Counted from the first letter of the stretch, positions 41,545 through 51,279 are shown. The stretch is 64,000 nucleotides of DNA from Solirubrobacteraceae bacterium (GCA_030447505.1 JAUJOT010000002.1:62001-126000), one strand, 5' to 3'. A program made the numbers and translations. Notes: generated by a model from the letters alone, not told the origin.

Positions 41545-41973
41545 CGTGTCGGCGATCCTCCGGCGATGCGGCCGGTTCAGCGTGTCGCTGAGCGCGTCCA
41601 GGCGGACCGTCGGCGGCGTGCGAACGGTTCGCGCGGCGTTCGGCGAGCCACCGCGCGTAGACATCCTGAGCCTGCTCGAACTCGTCCGCGCGGGCTCGGA
41701 CGTCGCGGATCGACAACGCGGCAAAGATCGGCAGCTCGGTGGCTCGGCGGCCGCGGGCGCGGGCGGCGCGATCACGCCGGCGCGATCGAACGGCAGCACG
41801 GTGCCGGCGACTGCGCGTGACCGCCGCTTGCCATGGAGAACGCACTCGTGATGCTGCTCCTTTCGCGCGCAGACGCAGCACGACAGTTGCGATCGCGAGC
41901 GGTTGCGCCGACGATTGCCTGATGGTGTCGCTGCCGAGCCCGGGCAAGGGATGATTGGCCGCGGTGCTCACCG
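41545..41973. other. Gene-poor stretch
   Basis: About 430 bases. A minus-strand segment reading LSIRDVRARADEFEQAQDVY over about 41650-41730 has protein-like composition, but its frame runs into low-complexity Arg on one side and lacks a sensible start. I cannot assign a gene. Confidence 0.3.
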
Positions 41974-42627
41974 ATGTGGTCCTTACTGTCGCTCTTGGCG
42001 CAGCATGACGGCGTCGAGGTCGTCCAGCGCAACATGACCGGCGCGGGCACGGGCACGGGCAAGGCGCTCGGCGCGATCCTCGGACCCGGGCTTCACGTCC
42101 TGTTCGTCGGCATCAACCCGTCGCTGCGCTCCGCGGAGGTGGGGCACCACTTCGCGCGACCGGGGAACCGGTTCTGGCCGACGCTGCACGCCGCCGGGTT
42201 CACGCCGCGGCGCCTGCGCCCCGACGAGGACGCCGAGCTGCCCGCCCACGGCGTCGGCGTCACGAACCTGGCCTTCCGTCCGACGCGCGAGGCGGCGCAG
42301 ATCACGTCCGAGGAGCTGCGCGAGGGAGCCGTCGCGCTCGAGCGGACGGTTCGCTGCCACCAGCCGCGACTTGTCGCCGTCGTGGGGTTGACGGCGTACC
42401 GCACCGCGTTCGCGCGACCGCGGGCGACGATCGGGCTGCAGCCCGACGACATCGGCGGGCGCCCGGTCTGGGTCCTCCCGAATCCCAGCGGCCTCAACGC
42501 GCACTACAAGCCGGCGGATTTCGCCCGTCTGTACGCGGAGGCGCGCGCCTACGCCGATACGCTCGCGGCCGCATCCGCAGACCGCGGGGCGAGCGGGACG
42601 GGCACGTCGCGCCGTGCGGGCTCGTGA
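41974..42627 (+). CDS. mug: G/U mismatch-specific DNA glycosylase
   Basis: A 217-residue member of uracil-DNA glycosylase family 2. The active-site loop is VGINPSLRSAEVGHHFARPGNRFW, and the second loop is LPNPSGLNAHY; the family Asn of GINP activates the water. It removes uracil or ethenocytosine opposite guanine. The first about 30 residues (MWSLLSLLAQHDG to GTGTGK) are unconserved; an ATG at residue 21 is an alternative start. The Ala/Arg tail after residue 195 is also unconserved. It reads into a convergent zinc-ribbon gene. Confidence 0.88.
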   Translation: MWSLLSLLAQHDGVEVVQRNMTGAGTGTGKALGAILGPGLHVLFVGINPSLRSAEVGHHFARPGNRFWPTLHAAGFTPRRLRPDEDAELPAHGVGVTNLAFRPTREAAQITSEELREGAVALERTVRCHQPRLVAVVGLTAYRTAFARPRATIGLQPDDIGGRPVWVLPNPSGLNAHYKPADFARLYAEARAYADTLAAASADRGASGTGTSRRAGS

Positions 42628-42664
42628 CCGTCGCCGTGGTCGCACGCACGGACGGCGGCGTGAC

Positions 42665-42973
42665 TCAGCGGAGCGCGCCGCGAGCGCGCAGCAGCACGCG
42701 CACCTCCACGCGCGCGGGCCGCAAGGGCGCCGCCAGCGAGAGAAAGTCGCGCAGCGGCGCGGTGTGGCGGCAGAACGGGCAGTCGAGATCGGCCGCCGGC
42801 GACACGGCACGCCCGCCGAGGACGACCGGGGCATCGCACCGCGGACAGGCCAGCGTCCCGGTCGCCAGCCGCCACGAGCGCGACGTCTGACGATCCTCAT
42901 GCGCGCCCGGCCGGGCAGAGATCGGCCGCGCGCGCACGGGCTCAGAGCCGTCGATGCCGCGTTGGAACGTCAC
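42665..42973 (-). CDS. Small zinc-ribbon protein
   Basis: A 102-residue protein with a zinc-ribbon: ACPRCDAPVV and, 14 residues on, DCPFCRHTAPLRDFLSLA give four cysteines (CxxC pairs). The N-terminal 35 residues are basic and low in order. The remaining part ends RPARVEVRVLLRARGALR. GTG 42973 was chosen as start (MTFQRGIDGSE). It could bind nucleic acid or a protein partner; no role is known. Confidence 0.65.
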   Translation of the reverse strand: MTFQRGIDGSEPVRARPISARPGAHEDRQTSRSWRLATGTLACPRCDAPVVLGGRAVSPAADLDCPFCRHTAPLRDFLSLAAPLRPARVEVRVLLRARGALR

Positions 42974-43100
42974 CTCGCGAAGTCTAGGCTGTCGCACCAT
43001 TCCGAGATCCCGGAGGCCGCGCTGAGATCGCCCTCCGCAGGCCGTGGGGGACGTAGCCAGGGTGCGCGTACACCTGCTCGACGGGATCCGGACGGGTGGC

Positions 43101-43703
43101 TCAGCGCGCGTTCGCGCCGGCGCCATTCGTGCGCTTCATGACGCCGCCGATGATCGCGGCCGCCGAGGCCGCAAGCCAGCCGTGGGCAAGCGTCAGCCCG
43201 ATGCGCTGCAACAGGCCATGGGCCGGGACCAATGCCGTGGCGACAAGACAGGCGCCGGACAGCACCGCGACCACGCGCGACGCGGTCGCAGCCCGGGCAT
43301 GTCCGCAAGCCGCAAGCGGTTGCGCAGCAAGTAGCGGCGTCAGGGCGAGCGATGCGTACCCGACGGTCGCGAATCCGCCGTGCACGACGTCTCTGGTCGA
43401 GGAGCCGTCAAGCGGGAAGGCGCCGACGCCGAGGGTGGCGAGGCCCGTCGCCGATGCCGCCACCCACGCTCGACCCCCGAGTGAATCGCGAAGAGCCACG
43501 CCGTAGGCAAGCACTGCCGACCCAAAGGACACGAACCCTGCCGTCATCAGCCATCGCGCCGGCGCATCCACGGCGGCAAGCTCACTGATCTCCTCGTGGA
43601 CCGCCGAGTACCCCTCGGTCAGCGCGCCAGCCGTTGCCCAGGCGGCGACGAATGCCGTCGGCCCCACAACCCCACCCCAAGCCAGCAACTGCCGCTGTTC
43701 CAT
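43101..43703 (-). CDS. DUF998-family membrane protein
   Basis: A 200-residue protein with six predicted membrane helices: GVVGPTAFVAAWATAGAL, WLMTAGFVSFGSAVLAYGVAL, AWVAASATGLATLGVGAF, FATVGYASLALTPLLAA, VVAVLSGACLVATALV and GWLAASAAAIIGGV. The loop YSAVHEEISELAA after helix 1 and the FPLDG..STRDVVHGG segment are typical of DUF998. Its role is unknown. It is divergent from the recD2 helicase gene at 43802. Confidence 0.8.
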   Translation of the reverse strand: MEQRQLLAWGGVVGPTAFVAAWATAGALTEGYSAVHEEISELAAVDAPARWLMTAGFVSFGSAVLAYGVALRDSLGGRAWVAASATGLATLGVGAFPLDGSSTRDVVHGGFATVGYASLALTPLLAAQPLAACGHARAATASRVVAVLSGACLVATALVPAHGLLQRIGLTLAHGWLAASAAAIIGGVMKRTNGAGANAR

Positions 43704-43801
43704 TCGCCGCGAATTCTCGCCCGAGATCCCTCGATCCTACTCCGTCAGCCAGAGTGCGGGCACCGCGACGGCGTCGAGGTCACGTGCCAGACTGCGCTTC
43801 G

Positions 43802-45955
43802 ATGCCAGACCGCGCGCAGGACGCTTCGCCCCGCGACCCGGCGGCCGGCGAGTTGGTCGCGGAGGTGATGAACGTTCGCTGGACCGTGCCCGACGGCGAC
43901 TTCGCGGTGCTCGACGGCGTCAGCGAGGACGGCGAGCCGGTCGTGCTCGTCGGCGCGCTCGGGCATCTGCGCGAGGGCGAGTCTGTTGCGGTTCACGGCG
44001 GCTGGCGCAACCATCCGCGCCACGGCTGGCAGTTCGCCGTCGAGCGCGTGCGGATCCTCGAGCCCGTCAGCGACGCGGCGGTGAAGGCCTACCTCGAGTC
44101 CGTCAAGCACGTCGGCCCCCGCGGTGCCGCCCTGCTCGTGGAGCGCTACGGCGCCGGCGAGGTGCTGAGCGCGCTCGACCGCGACCCCGAGCGCGTCCTG
44201 CGCGGGGTGCCGGGCATCGGCGCGCGCCGGCTCGGTGGCGCCGTCCAGTCCTGGCGCGACGGGCAAGAGCTGCGTGAGCTGCGGCTCTTCCTCGACACGC
44301 ACGGCGTCGACGCCGCGTCGGCGTCCCGGATCGCGCGGCACTTCGGCGCCGGTTCGATCGCACGCCTGCAGCGCGAGCCGTACGCGATCTGCGAGCTCGA
44401 CGGGATCGGCTTCGCGACGGCCGACGCGCTGGCCCGCGCGCTCGACACGCCGCTCGACGCGCCCGACCGGCTGGCGGCGGGCGTGATGCACGCGCTCGAC
44501 CAGGCACAGGGCGACGGGCACTGCCATCTCCCCCGCGTCGAGCTCGCGCAGCGCGCGGCGCGGCTGCTCGGCGGCGGCGCCGATGTCGACCACGCGATCG
44601 ACATGCTGGCGGCGCGCGGGCGCGTCGTCGTCGACGACGAGGGCCGCGTGGCCGAGGCGCGATTGCACGCCGTCGAGCAGCGCTTGGCGGCACACGTGCG
44701 GGGGCTGCTGGAGAGCGAGCCGGCGCTCGAGCTCGCCGACGTCGAGCGGCCGGCCGAGGGGGCGTTCGTCCCGAGCGACGACCAGTGGCGCGGCGTGACG
44801 CAGGCGCTCGGGCACCGCTTGTCGATCCTCACCGGCGGTCCGGGCACCGGCAAGAGCGCGACGATGCGCGCGCTCGTCGACCTGCTCGAGGAGGGTAGGC
44901 GGCGGGCGCGGCTGTGCGCGCCGACCGGCAAGGCCGCGCGCAGGCTGAGCGAGTTGACGGGCGCGGATGCGACGACGATCCACCGGCTGCTCGAGTGGGC
45001 GCCCGACGAGGGCTTCACGCGCGACGCATCGCATCCGATCGAGGGCTGCGACGTGCTGATCGTCGACGAGGCGTCGATGCTCTCGGTCCACCTCGCGGAG
45101 GCGCTGCTGGCGGCGGTCGGTCCGCAGACGCACGTGCTGCTCGTCGGCGACGTCGACCAGCTCGCGCCGGTCGGTCCGGGACGCGTGCTCGAGGATCTGC
45201 TCGCCGCGGGCGTCCCGTCGACGCGGCTGACGGAGGTCTTCCGCCAGGCCGCGCGGTCGCTGATCGTGCGCGCCGCGCACGCGATCAACGCCGGCCAGCT
45301 GCCCGAGCTGGCCGTCGGCGACGACGACGTGCGCGACTTCTTCCTGATCAGCCGTGACGGCCCGCAGGCGATCTTCGACGAGGTCTGCGAGCTGGCGGCG
45401 GCGCGGCTGCCGTCGCACTACCGGCTCGACCCGGCGGCCGACGTCCAGGTGCTCGCGCCGATGCACAGGGGCCCGCTCGGGATCGACGCGCTGAACGCCG
45501 AGCTGCGCGCGCGCCTGAACGCGGACGGCGCGCCGATCGCCGGCAGCGGCCTGCGCGTCGGCGACAAGGTCATGCAGACGCGCAACTCCTATGAGCACGA
45601 CCTCTTCAACGGCGAGCGCGGTGTGCTGCTTCACCACGACGCCGACCGCGACCGCGTCCTGTTCGCCGGCGAGGACGGGCGCCGGGTGTCACTGCCGGCC
45701 GACGCGCTCGACACCCTCAGGCTCGCCTACGCGGCGACCGTGCACAAGGCGCAGGGCTCGCAGGCGCGGGCGATCGTCGTGCCCGTCTACGGTGGCCACC
45801 AGATCATGCTCACGCGCAACCTCGTCTACACCGCCGTGACGCGCGCGCAGGACGTCTGCGTCGTCGTCGGCGAGCGCGCCGCCCTGCAGGTCGCGGTGCG
45901 GCGCTTGGACGCACGATTGCGCCACACACGGCTGCGCGAGCTCGTCGCAGCCTGA
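43802..45955 (+). CDS. recD2: RecD2-type superfamily 1B DNA helicase
   Basis: A 717-residue 5'-3' helicase (RecD-like, without RecBC). The N-terminal OB and helix-hairpin-helix part (about 1-300) includes VKHVGPRGAALLVERYG and LDGIGFATADALARAL. The helicase core has Walker A GGPGTGKSATM, motif Ia CAPTGKAARRL, motif II VLIVDEASML, motif III LLVGDVDQLAPVGPG and the C-terminal motif YAATVHKAQGSQARAIVVP, with VYTAVTRAQ at motif VI. ATG 43802 gives the typical length; the open frame continues upstream through a low-complexity stretch. RecD2 acts in replication-fork and mismatch repair. It ends 4 bases from a convergent gene. Confidence 0.92.
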   Translation: MPDRAQDASPRDPAAGELVAEVMNVRWTVPDGDFAVLDGVSEDGEPVVLVGALGHLREGESVAVHGGWRNHPRHGWQFAVERVRILEPVSDAAVKAYLESVKHVGPRGAALLVERYGAGEVLSALDRDPERVLRGVPGIGARRLGGAVQSWRDGQELRELRLFLDTHGVDAASASRIARHFGAGSIARLQREPYAICELDGIGFATADALARALDTPLDAPDRLAAGVMHALDQAQGDGHCHLPRVELAQRAARLLGGGADVDHAIDMLAARGRVVVDDEGRVAEARLHAVEQRLAAHVRGLLESEPALELADVERPAEGAFVPSDDQWRGVTQALGHRLSILTGGPGTGKSATMRALVDLLEEGRRRARLCAPTGKAARRLSELTGADATTIHRLLEWAPDEGFTRDASHPIEGCDVLIVDEASMLSVHLAEALLAAVGPQTHVLLVGDVDQLAPVGPGRVLEDLLAAGVPSTRLTEVFRQAARSLIVRAAHAINAGQLPELAVGDDDVRDFFLISRDGPQAIFDEVCELAAARLPSHYRLDPAADVQVLAPMHRGPLGIDALNAELRARLNADGAPIAGSGLRVGDKVMQTRNSYEHDLFNGERGVLLHHDADRDRVLFAGEDGRRVSLPADALDTLRLAYAATVHKAQGSQARAIVVPVYGGHQIMLTRNLVYTAVTRAQDVCVVVGERAALQVAVRRLDARLRHTRLRELVAA

Positions 45956-45959
45956 TGGC

Positions 45960-46358
45960 TCACCCCCGGTCACGCCGCTCGCGCCAGCGCCGTCCCGGAT
46001 CGACGAGCGCGTGGTCGTCCTGCTTCAGCGCGTCGGTGAAGCGCTGATCGACGCGCGGCCTGCCGTAGCGGGCGTCCTCCCAGAGCGTGACGACCAGCAG
46101 CTCGCGCGAGGAGCGATCATGGCGGCAGACGAAGATCACGCCGCGGTCGACGAGGTCGCGGATGTAGACCGATCCGCGCACGGCGGCCTCCGACGCGCCT
46201 GGCGGCGGCGCATCGCTCGCGCGTCCTGCCGCCCAGGCCGAGCTCACCCGCCCGGCGATCTCGGGCCGCACGTCGAAGCCGCCGTGCCGCGTCCCGACGC
46301 GCTGGCGGAAGCGCTCGACGGCGTGGTCGGTGACGGCGACGGTCACGCCCTCCGTCAT
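45960..46358 (-). CDS. Conserved hypothetical protein next to dapB
   Basis: A 132-residue soluble protein. The N-terminus VAVTDHAVERFRQRVG is like the start of phage/RelE-fold or DUF4258-type small proteins, and SVYIRDLVDRGVIFVCRHDRSSRELLVVTLWEDARYG ends a beta sheet that would suit such a fold. That resemblance is weak and the function unknown. The start was set at MTEGVTVAV, 28 bases after the dapB stop on the same strand, so it is the last gene of the M16 peptidase-dapB unit. Confidence 0.6.
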   Translation of the reverse strand: MTEGVTVAVTDHAVERFRQRVGTRHGGFDVRPEIAGRVSSAWAAGRASDAPPPGASEAAVRGSVYIRDLVDRGVIFVCRHDRSSRELLVVTLWEDARYGRPRVDQRFTDALKQDDHALVDPGRRWRERRDRG

Positions 46359-46386
46359 GCGCGCTCCCGGCCCGTCGCCCGCACGC

Positions 46387-47040
46387 TCAGAACAACAGGT
46401 GCTCGAGGCCGACCAGCGGGGACTCGTCGAGCTCCCCCACGCGGCGGATGGCGAGCAGCACGCCGGGCATGAACGACTCCCGCGCATAGGAGTCCTGGCG
46501 GATCGTCAGCGACTGGCCGACGTCGCCGAGGATGACCTCCTGGTGGGCGACGAGGCCGGGCAGGCGCACCGAGTGGATCGCCACGTCGCCCTGCATGAGA
46601 TCGGCCGTGCGCGCGGCCGTGCCCGACGGCGCGTCGAGCTTGGCATCGTGGTGCAGCTCGATGATCTCGGCCTTGGCCATGTGCCTGGAGGCCTCGGCGG
46701 CGAAGCGCATCATCAGCACCGCGCTGATCGCGAAGTTCGGCGCGACGAAGACGTTCGCACGTGGCTGCGGGTCGAGTCCGCGCAGCGCCTGCACGTCGAA
46801 GCCGGTCGTGCCGATGACGACGTGCACTCCGGCCTCGATGCACTCGAGCGCGTTGCCGAGCGCCGTGTCCGGACGCGTGAAGTCGACGACCACCTCGGCG
46901 TCGCCGAGCACGTCGGCGAGGACGGTCCCGAGCGCGGGATCGGCCCTGCCGGTCAGCTCCATGTCGGCTGCGGCCTCGACCGCCGCCACGACCGCCTGCC
47001 CCATCCGGCCCGCGGCGCCCGCCACCGCGACTCGGATCAC
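46387..47040 (-). CDS. dapB: 4-hydroxy-tetrahydrodipicolinate reductase
   Basis: A 217-residue enzyme of diaminopimelate/lysine synthesis that reduces the DapA product with NAD(P)H. Cofactor motif VAVAGAAGRMGQAVV (residues 4-18), GTTGFD, and the catalytic EIIELHHDAKLDAPSGTA (His-His and Lys) are present. It is shorter than the E. coli enzyme, as in other actinobacterial forms. The ATG overlaps the stop of the peptidase gene upstream by 4 bases (47037-47040), so both are translated together. Confidence 0.95.
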   Translation of the reverse strand: MIRVAVAGAAGRMGQAVVAAVEAAADMELTGRADPALGTVLADVLGDAEVVVDFTRPDTALGNALECIEAGVHVVIGTTGFDVQALRGLDPQPRANVFVAPNFAISAVLMMRFAAEASRHMAKAEIIELHHDAKLDAPSGTAARTADLMQGDVAIHSVRLPGLVAHQEVILGDVGQSLTIRQDSYARESFMPGVLLAIRRVGELDESPLVGLEHLLF

Positions 47041-48329
47041 GAGAGCGCTTGGGCGGCGACGAGCTGCGGAGCGATCGGCTCGATCGCAGCGCGAAAGACG
47101 TCCTCGTCGGCGCCGATCGCCGCCGCGCTCAGCTTCTCGGGAGCGAGCAGCTCGCGCACGAGGTCGTTGACGTCCTGCAGCGAGACCGACTCGATGCGCT
47201 GCACGACGTCGTCGATCGAGAGCAGCGGCAGGTCGCTGAGGACCGCCAGGCCGAGCCGGTTCATGCGCGCCGCGGTCGACTCGAGCGACAGCACGATGCG
47301 GCCCTTGACGTTCTCCTTCGAGCGATCGAGCTCCTCGGCCGTCACGCCGTCCTCGCGCAGCCGCCGCAGCTCGTCGGCGACGACCTTCAGCGCGGGCGCG
47401 ACGTTGTCGGGACGCGTGCCGAGGTAGATCCCGACCTGCCCCGTCCCCGCGAACAGCGCCTGGAAGGAGTAGACGTTGTAGGCCAGCCCGCGGTGCTCGC
47501 GCACCTCCTGAAACAGGCGCGACGACGACGTCCCGCCGAGGATGTTGTCGAGCACGCGCAGCGTGAAGCGCCGCTCGTCGTCGCGCGCCGGCCCGGGTGC
47601 GCCGATCGTCAGGTGGTACTGCTCGGTGTCCTTGCGCAGGAAGCGCAGGCGCGGCGGCAGCTGCGCCGGCACGGGCGGAACCTGCGGCGCGGCCGGACGC
47701 TGCGGCACGTCGATCGCGCGGGCGAGCTCGACGACGGCGTCGTGCTCGAGCGAGCCCGCCGCCGCGATGACGATCTCGCCGGGCGCGTAGTGCGCGGCGT
47801 GGAAGCGCGCCAGTCCCTCGCCGCTCGTCGTCGCGATCACGTCCGCGCGGCCGATCACGGCACGACCGAGCGGGTGCTCGCCGAAGACGGCCTCGCCGAT
47901 CTCGTCGAAGACGCGGTCGTGCGGCTCGTCCTCGTACATCGCGATCTCCTCGAGCACGATCTCACGCTCGTTGGCGAGATCGGCCTCGTCGAAGCGCGGG
48001 TGCCAGACCATGTCGGCGACGACGTCAAAGGCGTGCGGCAGGTGCTCGTCGATCACGCGCGCGTAGACCGACGTGTTCTCCTTGCCGGTGCCGGCGTTCA
48101 GCTCGGCGCCCATCGCGTCGAAGATCTGGTCGATCTCCAGCGAGCCGTAGCGTTCGGTCCCCCGGAAGAGCATGTGCTCGACGAGGTGCGACAGCCCGGC
48201 CTCGGCCTGCGTCTCGTTGGCCGACCCCGTCGCGATCCAGAACCCGAGCGTCACGGATCGGACGGTGGGCATCGCCTCCGTCACGACCCGGACGCCGGAG
48301 TCCAGGACCGTCAGCTCACATCCGGCCAC
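47037..48329 (-). CDS. M16-family zinc metallopeptidase
   Basis: A 430-residue processing-peptidase-like enzyme. The inverted zinc motif HLVEH (48-52) with the distal Glu in NEREIVLEEIAMYEDEP lies in the N-terminal half; the C-terminal half carries the RxxxY-like LRVLDNILGGTSSSRLFQEVREHRGLAYNV segment. One gene thus encodes both halves. Location downstream of pnp (63 bases away) and before dapB is widely conserved (PqqL/YmxG-type with pnp). Substrate unknown. Confidence 0.92.
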   Translation of the reverse strand: MAGCELTVLDSGVRVVTEAMPTVRSVTLGFWIATGSANETQAEAGLSHLVEHMLFRGTERYGSLEIDQIFDAMGAELNAGTGKENTSVYARVIDEHLPHAFDVVADMVWHPRFDEADLANEREIVLEEIAMYEDEPHDRVFDEIGEAVFGEHPLGRAVIGRADVIATTSGEGLARFHAAHYAPGEIVIAAAGSLEHDAVVELARAIDVPQRPAAPQVPPVPAQLPPRLRFLRKDTEQYHLTIGAPGPARDDERRFTLRVLDNILGGTSSSRLFQEVREHRGLAYNVYSFQALFAGTGQVGIYLGTRPDNVAPALKVVADELRRLREDGVTAEELDRSKENVKGRIVLSLESTAARMNRLGLAVLSDLPLLSIDDVVQRIESVSLQDVNDLVRELLAPEKLSAAAIGADEDVFRAAIEPIAPQLVAAQALS

Positions 48330-48392
48330 GACTGTGCGCCGTCGCTGGACAGTCGCAGGCGGCGACGGTGATCGCCGCCCGTCGCACGAGCA

Positions 48393-50669
48393 TCAGCCCC
48401 GATCGGGATCGCGTTCGCCGTGGCGCGGGCGGCCGGAGCCACGCCGTCCGCGGTCACCGCCGCGGTCGCCGCCGCCGCCACGGGGGGCGCGGTCACGGTC
48501 GCGCGGCGGGCGCGAGCCGCCCCCGTTGCCAACCGCGGTCAGCTCCTCCTTCGTCTTTCCGGCGATGTCGGGGTCCTGCGCCAGCCGCAGCCCGATGCGG
48601 CCCCGCTCGCGGTCGACCTCGACGACCTTCACGTGCACCTCGTCACCCTTGTTGAGGACGTCCTCGACGGTGTCCACGCGCTGCCCGGGCGAGACGTTCG
48701 AGATGTGCAGCAGGCCGTCGGTGCCCTTCGAGAGCTCGATGAACGCCCCGAAGGTCGTCGTCTTGACGACCTTCGCGGCGGGGTACTCGTCGCCGACCTC
48801 GACCTCCTTGGTCATCGACCGGATGCGCTCCGCGAGCGCCTCGCCGAGCGTGCCGTTGGCGGAGTACACGAGCACCTGACCGTCGTCGTTGACGTCGATC
48901 TGCGACTCGAACTCCTCGGCCAGGCCGCGGATCGTCTCGCCGCCCTTGCCGATCAGCAGGCCGATCTTGTCCGTGTCGATCTGCACCGTGAGGATCCGCG
49001 GCGCATGCTCGGAGAGCTCGGCGCGCGGCTCGGCGATGACCTTCGCCATCTCGTCGAGGATGAACGTGCGGGCCTCGAGCGCCTGCGTGAGCGCGTCGCG
49101 CAGGATGTCGAAGGTCACGCCCGTGATCTTGATGTCCATCTGCAGGGCGGTGATGCCCTCGCTCGTGCCGGCGACCTTGAAGTCCATGTCGCCGAGGTGG
49201 TCCTCGACGCCGGCGATGTCGGTCAGGACGACGTAGTCGTCGCCCTCCTTGATCAGCCCCATCGCGATGCCCGCGACGGGCCGCTTGAGCGGCACGCCGG
49301 CGTCCATCAGCGACAGCGACGATCCGCAGACCGACGCCATCGAGGACGATCCGTTTGACTCGAGGATGTCCGAGACGACGCGAATCGTGTACGGGAACTC
49401 GTCGATCGATGGCACCATCGCCGTCAGCGCCCGCTCGGCGAGGGCGCCGTGGCCGATGTCACGACGCTTGGGACCGCGCATGAAGCCGGCTTCCCCGACC
49501 GAGAACGGCGGGAAGTTGTAGTGGTGGAAGTAGTACTTCTTCGTCTCGAGACCGAGCGTGTCGAGGCGCATCTCCTCCTTGAGCGTGCCGAGGGCGGCGA
49601 CGGACAGCGCCTGCGTCTGGCCGCGCGTGAACAGCGCCGAGCCGTGGGCGCGCGGCAGCACGCCGGCCTCGATCGAGATCGGCCGGATCTCGCGCTCCGC
49701 GCGGCCGTCGGGACGCTTCTTGTGGACGGCGATGCGCTGGCGGATGATCGTCTTCTCGAGCTTGTCGACCGCCATCTGCGCAGCGGCGCTGCGCGCCGCG
49801 TACTCGGCGTCCTCGGGATCGCCGGAATGTGCCGCGACGGCCTCCTCCATGACGCGCGCCGACTCGTTCTGGCGCTCGAGCTTGTCGAAGATCTGGGTCG
49901 CCTCGTCGAGGGCGGCGCCGTGCGAGTCGCGCACCGCGGCGAACAGACCCTCGTCGACGGTCGGGACCTCGATCTGCATCTTCTCCTTGCCGGCCTTCTC
50001 GCGCAGCTCGTGCTGCGCGGCGCAGAGCTTCTTGATCTCGCCGTGCGCGATGTCGAGCGCGTCGAGGATCTCGGCCTCGGGGATCTCGTTGGCGCCCGCC
50101 TCGACCATCAGGATCGCCTCGTCGGTGCCGGCCACCACCAGGTCGAGGTCGGAGTTCTCGAGCGAGTCCTCCTCGCTGGGGTTGACGACGAAGTTGCCGT
50201 CGACCTTGCCGATCCGCACCGCCGCGACGGGCGTCGGATACGGGATGTCGGAGATCATCAGCGCGGCGGACGCGCCGTTCATCGCGAGCATGTCGAAGGG
50301 ATGGACGTGGTCGACGCTCAGGGTGAGCGAGACGAGCTGCGTCTCGCGACGCCAGCCCTTCGGGAACAGCGGGCGCAGGGGGCGGTCGATCATGCGGGCG
50401 ATCAGCGTGCCCTTCTCGGTCGCGCGGCCCTCGCGCTTGAAGAACGAGCCGGGGATCTTGCCGGCGGCGTACATGCGCTCCTCGACGTCCACCGTCAGCG
50501 GGAGGAAGTCGACGTCGCGGAGGTTGCCCGCGGTCGCTGTGCTCAGAACCATGGTGTCGCCCTGTCGGACGACGACGGCGCCGGAGGCCTGCTTGGCCAT
50601 CTTGCCGGTCTCGAAGGAGATCTCGGATCCTGCGATCTCGACGGAGACACGGGTCTCGGCAGTACTCAT
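48393..50669 (-). CDS. pnp: Polyribonucleotide nucleotidyltransferase
   Basis: A 758-residue phosphorolytic 3'-5' exoribonuclease. Two RNase PH-like domains (about 10-220 and 330-560) flank a helical linker. KH (LLIGKGGETIRGLAEEF) and S1 (GAFIELSKGTDGLLHISNVS) RNA-binding domains follow. The last about 45 residues are Arg/Gly/Asp-rich (RGGGGDRGGDRGRRGSGRP), a disordered RNA-binding tail frequent in actinobacteria. ATG 50669 begins the conserved MSTAETRVSVEIAG. In most bacteria rpsO lies just upstream; here 4.9 kb of other genes separate them. Confidence 0.96.
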   Translation of the reverse strand: MSTAETRVSVEIAGSEISFETGKMAKQASGAVVVRQGDTMVLSTATAGNLRDVDFLPLTVDVEERMYAAGKIPGSFFKREGRATEKGTLIARMIDRPLRPLFPKGWRRETQLVSLTLSVDHVHPFDMLAMNGASAALMISDIPYPTPVAAVRIGKVDGNFVVNPSEEDSLENSDLDLVVAGTDEAILMVEAGANEIPEAEILDALDIAHGEIKKLCAAQHELREKAGKEKMQIEVPTVDEGLFAAVRDSHGAALDEATQIFDKLERQNESARVMEEAVAAHSGDPEDAEYAARSAAAQMAVDKLEKTIIRQRIAVHKKRPDGRAEREIRPISIEAGVLPRAHGSALFTRGQTQALSVAALGTLKEEMRLDTLGLETKKYYFHHYNFPPFSVGEAGFMRGPKRRDIGHGALAERALTAMVPSIDEFPYTIRVVSDILESNGSSSMASVCGSSLSLMDAGVPLKRPVAGIAMGLIKEGDDYVVLTDIAGVEDHLGDMDFKVAGTSEGITALQMDIKITGVTFDILRDALTQALEARTFILDEMAKVIAEPRAELSEHAPRILTVQIDTDKIGLLIGKGGETIRGLAEEFESQIDVNDDGQVLVYSANGTLGEALAERIRSMTKEVEVGDEYPAAKVVKTTTFGAFIELSKGTDGLLHISNVSPGQRVDTVEDVLNKGDEVHVKVVEVDRERGRIGLRLAQDPDIAGKTKEELTAVGNGGGSRPPRDRDRAPRGGGGDRGGDRGRRGSGRPRHGERDPDRG

Positions 50670-50754
50670 ATGAAGTTGTCCTTTTGTTCGGGTGCACCCG
50701 TCTGTTCGGTGCACCTGCGTCTTATCGTGGCTTCGGTATACGAACCGCGTCATT

Positions 50755-51276
50755 CTAGCCCAGTTGCGCCAGCCACCCTCCGTCCGGAACCCCGGAAAGA
50801 GGGCTGTCGCCGACGAAGAGCGTCGGCGTCGTCGTGGCTCCGGCGGCCAGCGCGGCACGCGTGTCGCCCTGCACGCGGGCAGTGATCAGCGGGTCGCGGC
50901 GATCCTCGTCGAAGCGCTCGAGGTCGAGCCCCAGCCTGCGCGCGCGCTCCCACAGGTGCGGGTCGTCGAGCCGGCCCTGATCGGCGTAGAGGGCGTCGGC
51001 GAACGGCCAGAAGCAGCCTTGCGCCGCCGCCGCCTCGGCGGCGCAGGCGACGGGTACCGCGCGCGGGTGCTTGGCGCGCAGCGCCATGTGGCGAAAGACG
51101 ACGCGCGCGCGCGCGCATGTGAGCCGCTCGTGGGCCAGCGCGCAGCGCGGGCACGTGAAGTCGGCGTACAGCACGACGAGCGTCGCGTCGGGATCGCCGC
51201 GGACGTGATCGTCGTCGCGTAGCGCCGGTGGCGGCGCGCTTCGAAGATCCTCCATCCCGTGCGTCAGCGTATCCAT
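50755..51276 (-). CDS. DsbA-family thioredoxin-fold protein
   Basis: A 173-residue protein of the DsbA/NhaA-linked type. The redox motif is FTCPRCALAHE (Cys42-Cys45). The cis-proline region is GATTTPTLFVGD, followed by LSGVPDGGWLAQLG. There is no signal peptide, so it acts in the cytoplasm, perhaps reducing or detoxifying small molecules rather than making disulfides. ATG 51276 or the internal ATG 51255 can be the start. It is divergent from the SRPBCC gene at 51280 with no space between the start codons. Confidence 0.8.
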   Translation of the reverse strand: MDTLTHGMEDLRSAPPPALRDDDHVRGDPDATLVVLYADFTCPRCALAHERLTCARARVVFRHMALRAKHPRAVPVACAAEAAAAQGCFWPFADALYADQGRLDDPHLWERARRLGLDLERFDEDRRDPLITARVQGDTRAALAAGATTTPTLFVGDSPLSGVPDGGWLAQLG

Positions 51277-51279
51277 CGT

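Noticed and set aside
41138-41851. A 237-codon plus-strand frame in the gap before mug
   Set aside because: Arg/Ser/Ala-rich and without homology; the small membrane protein frame at 41392-41544 within it is more protein-like.
49449-50885. A 478-codon plus-strand frame opposite pnp
   Set aside because: pnp on the minus strand is unmistakable; the antisense frame has no homology.
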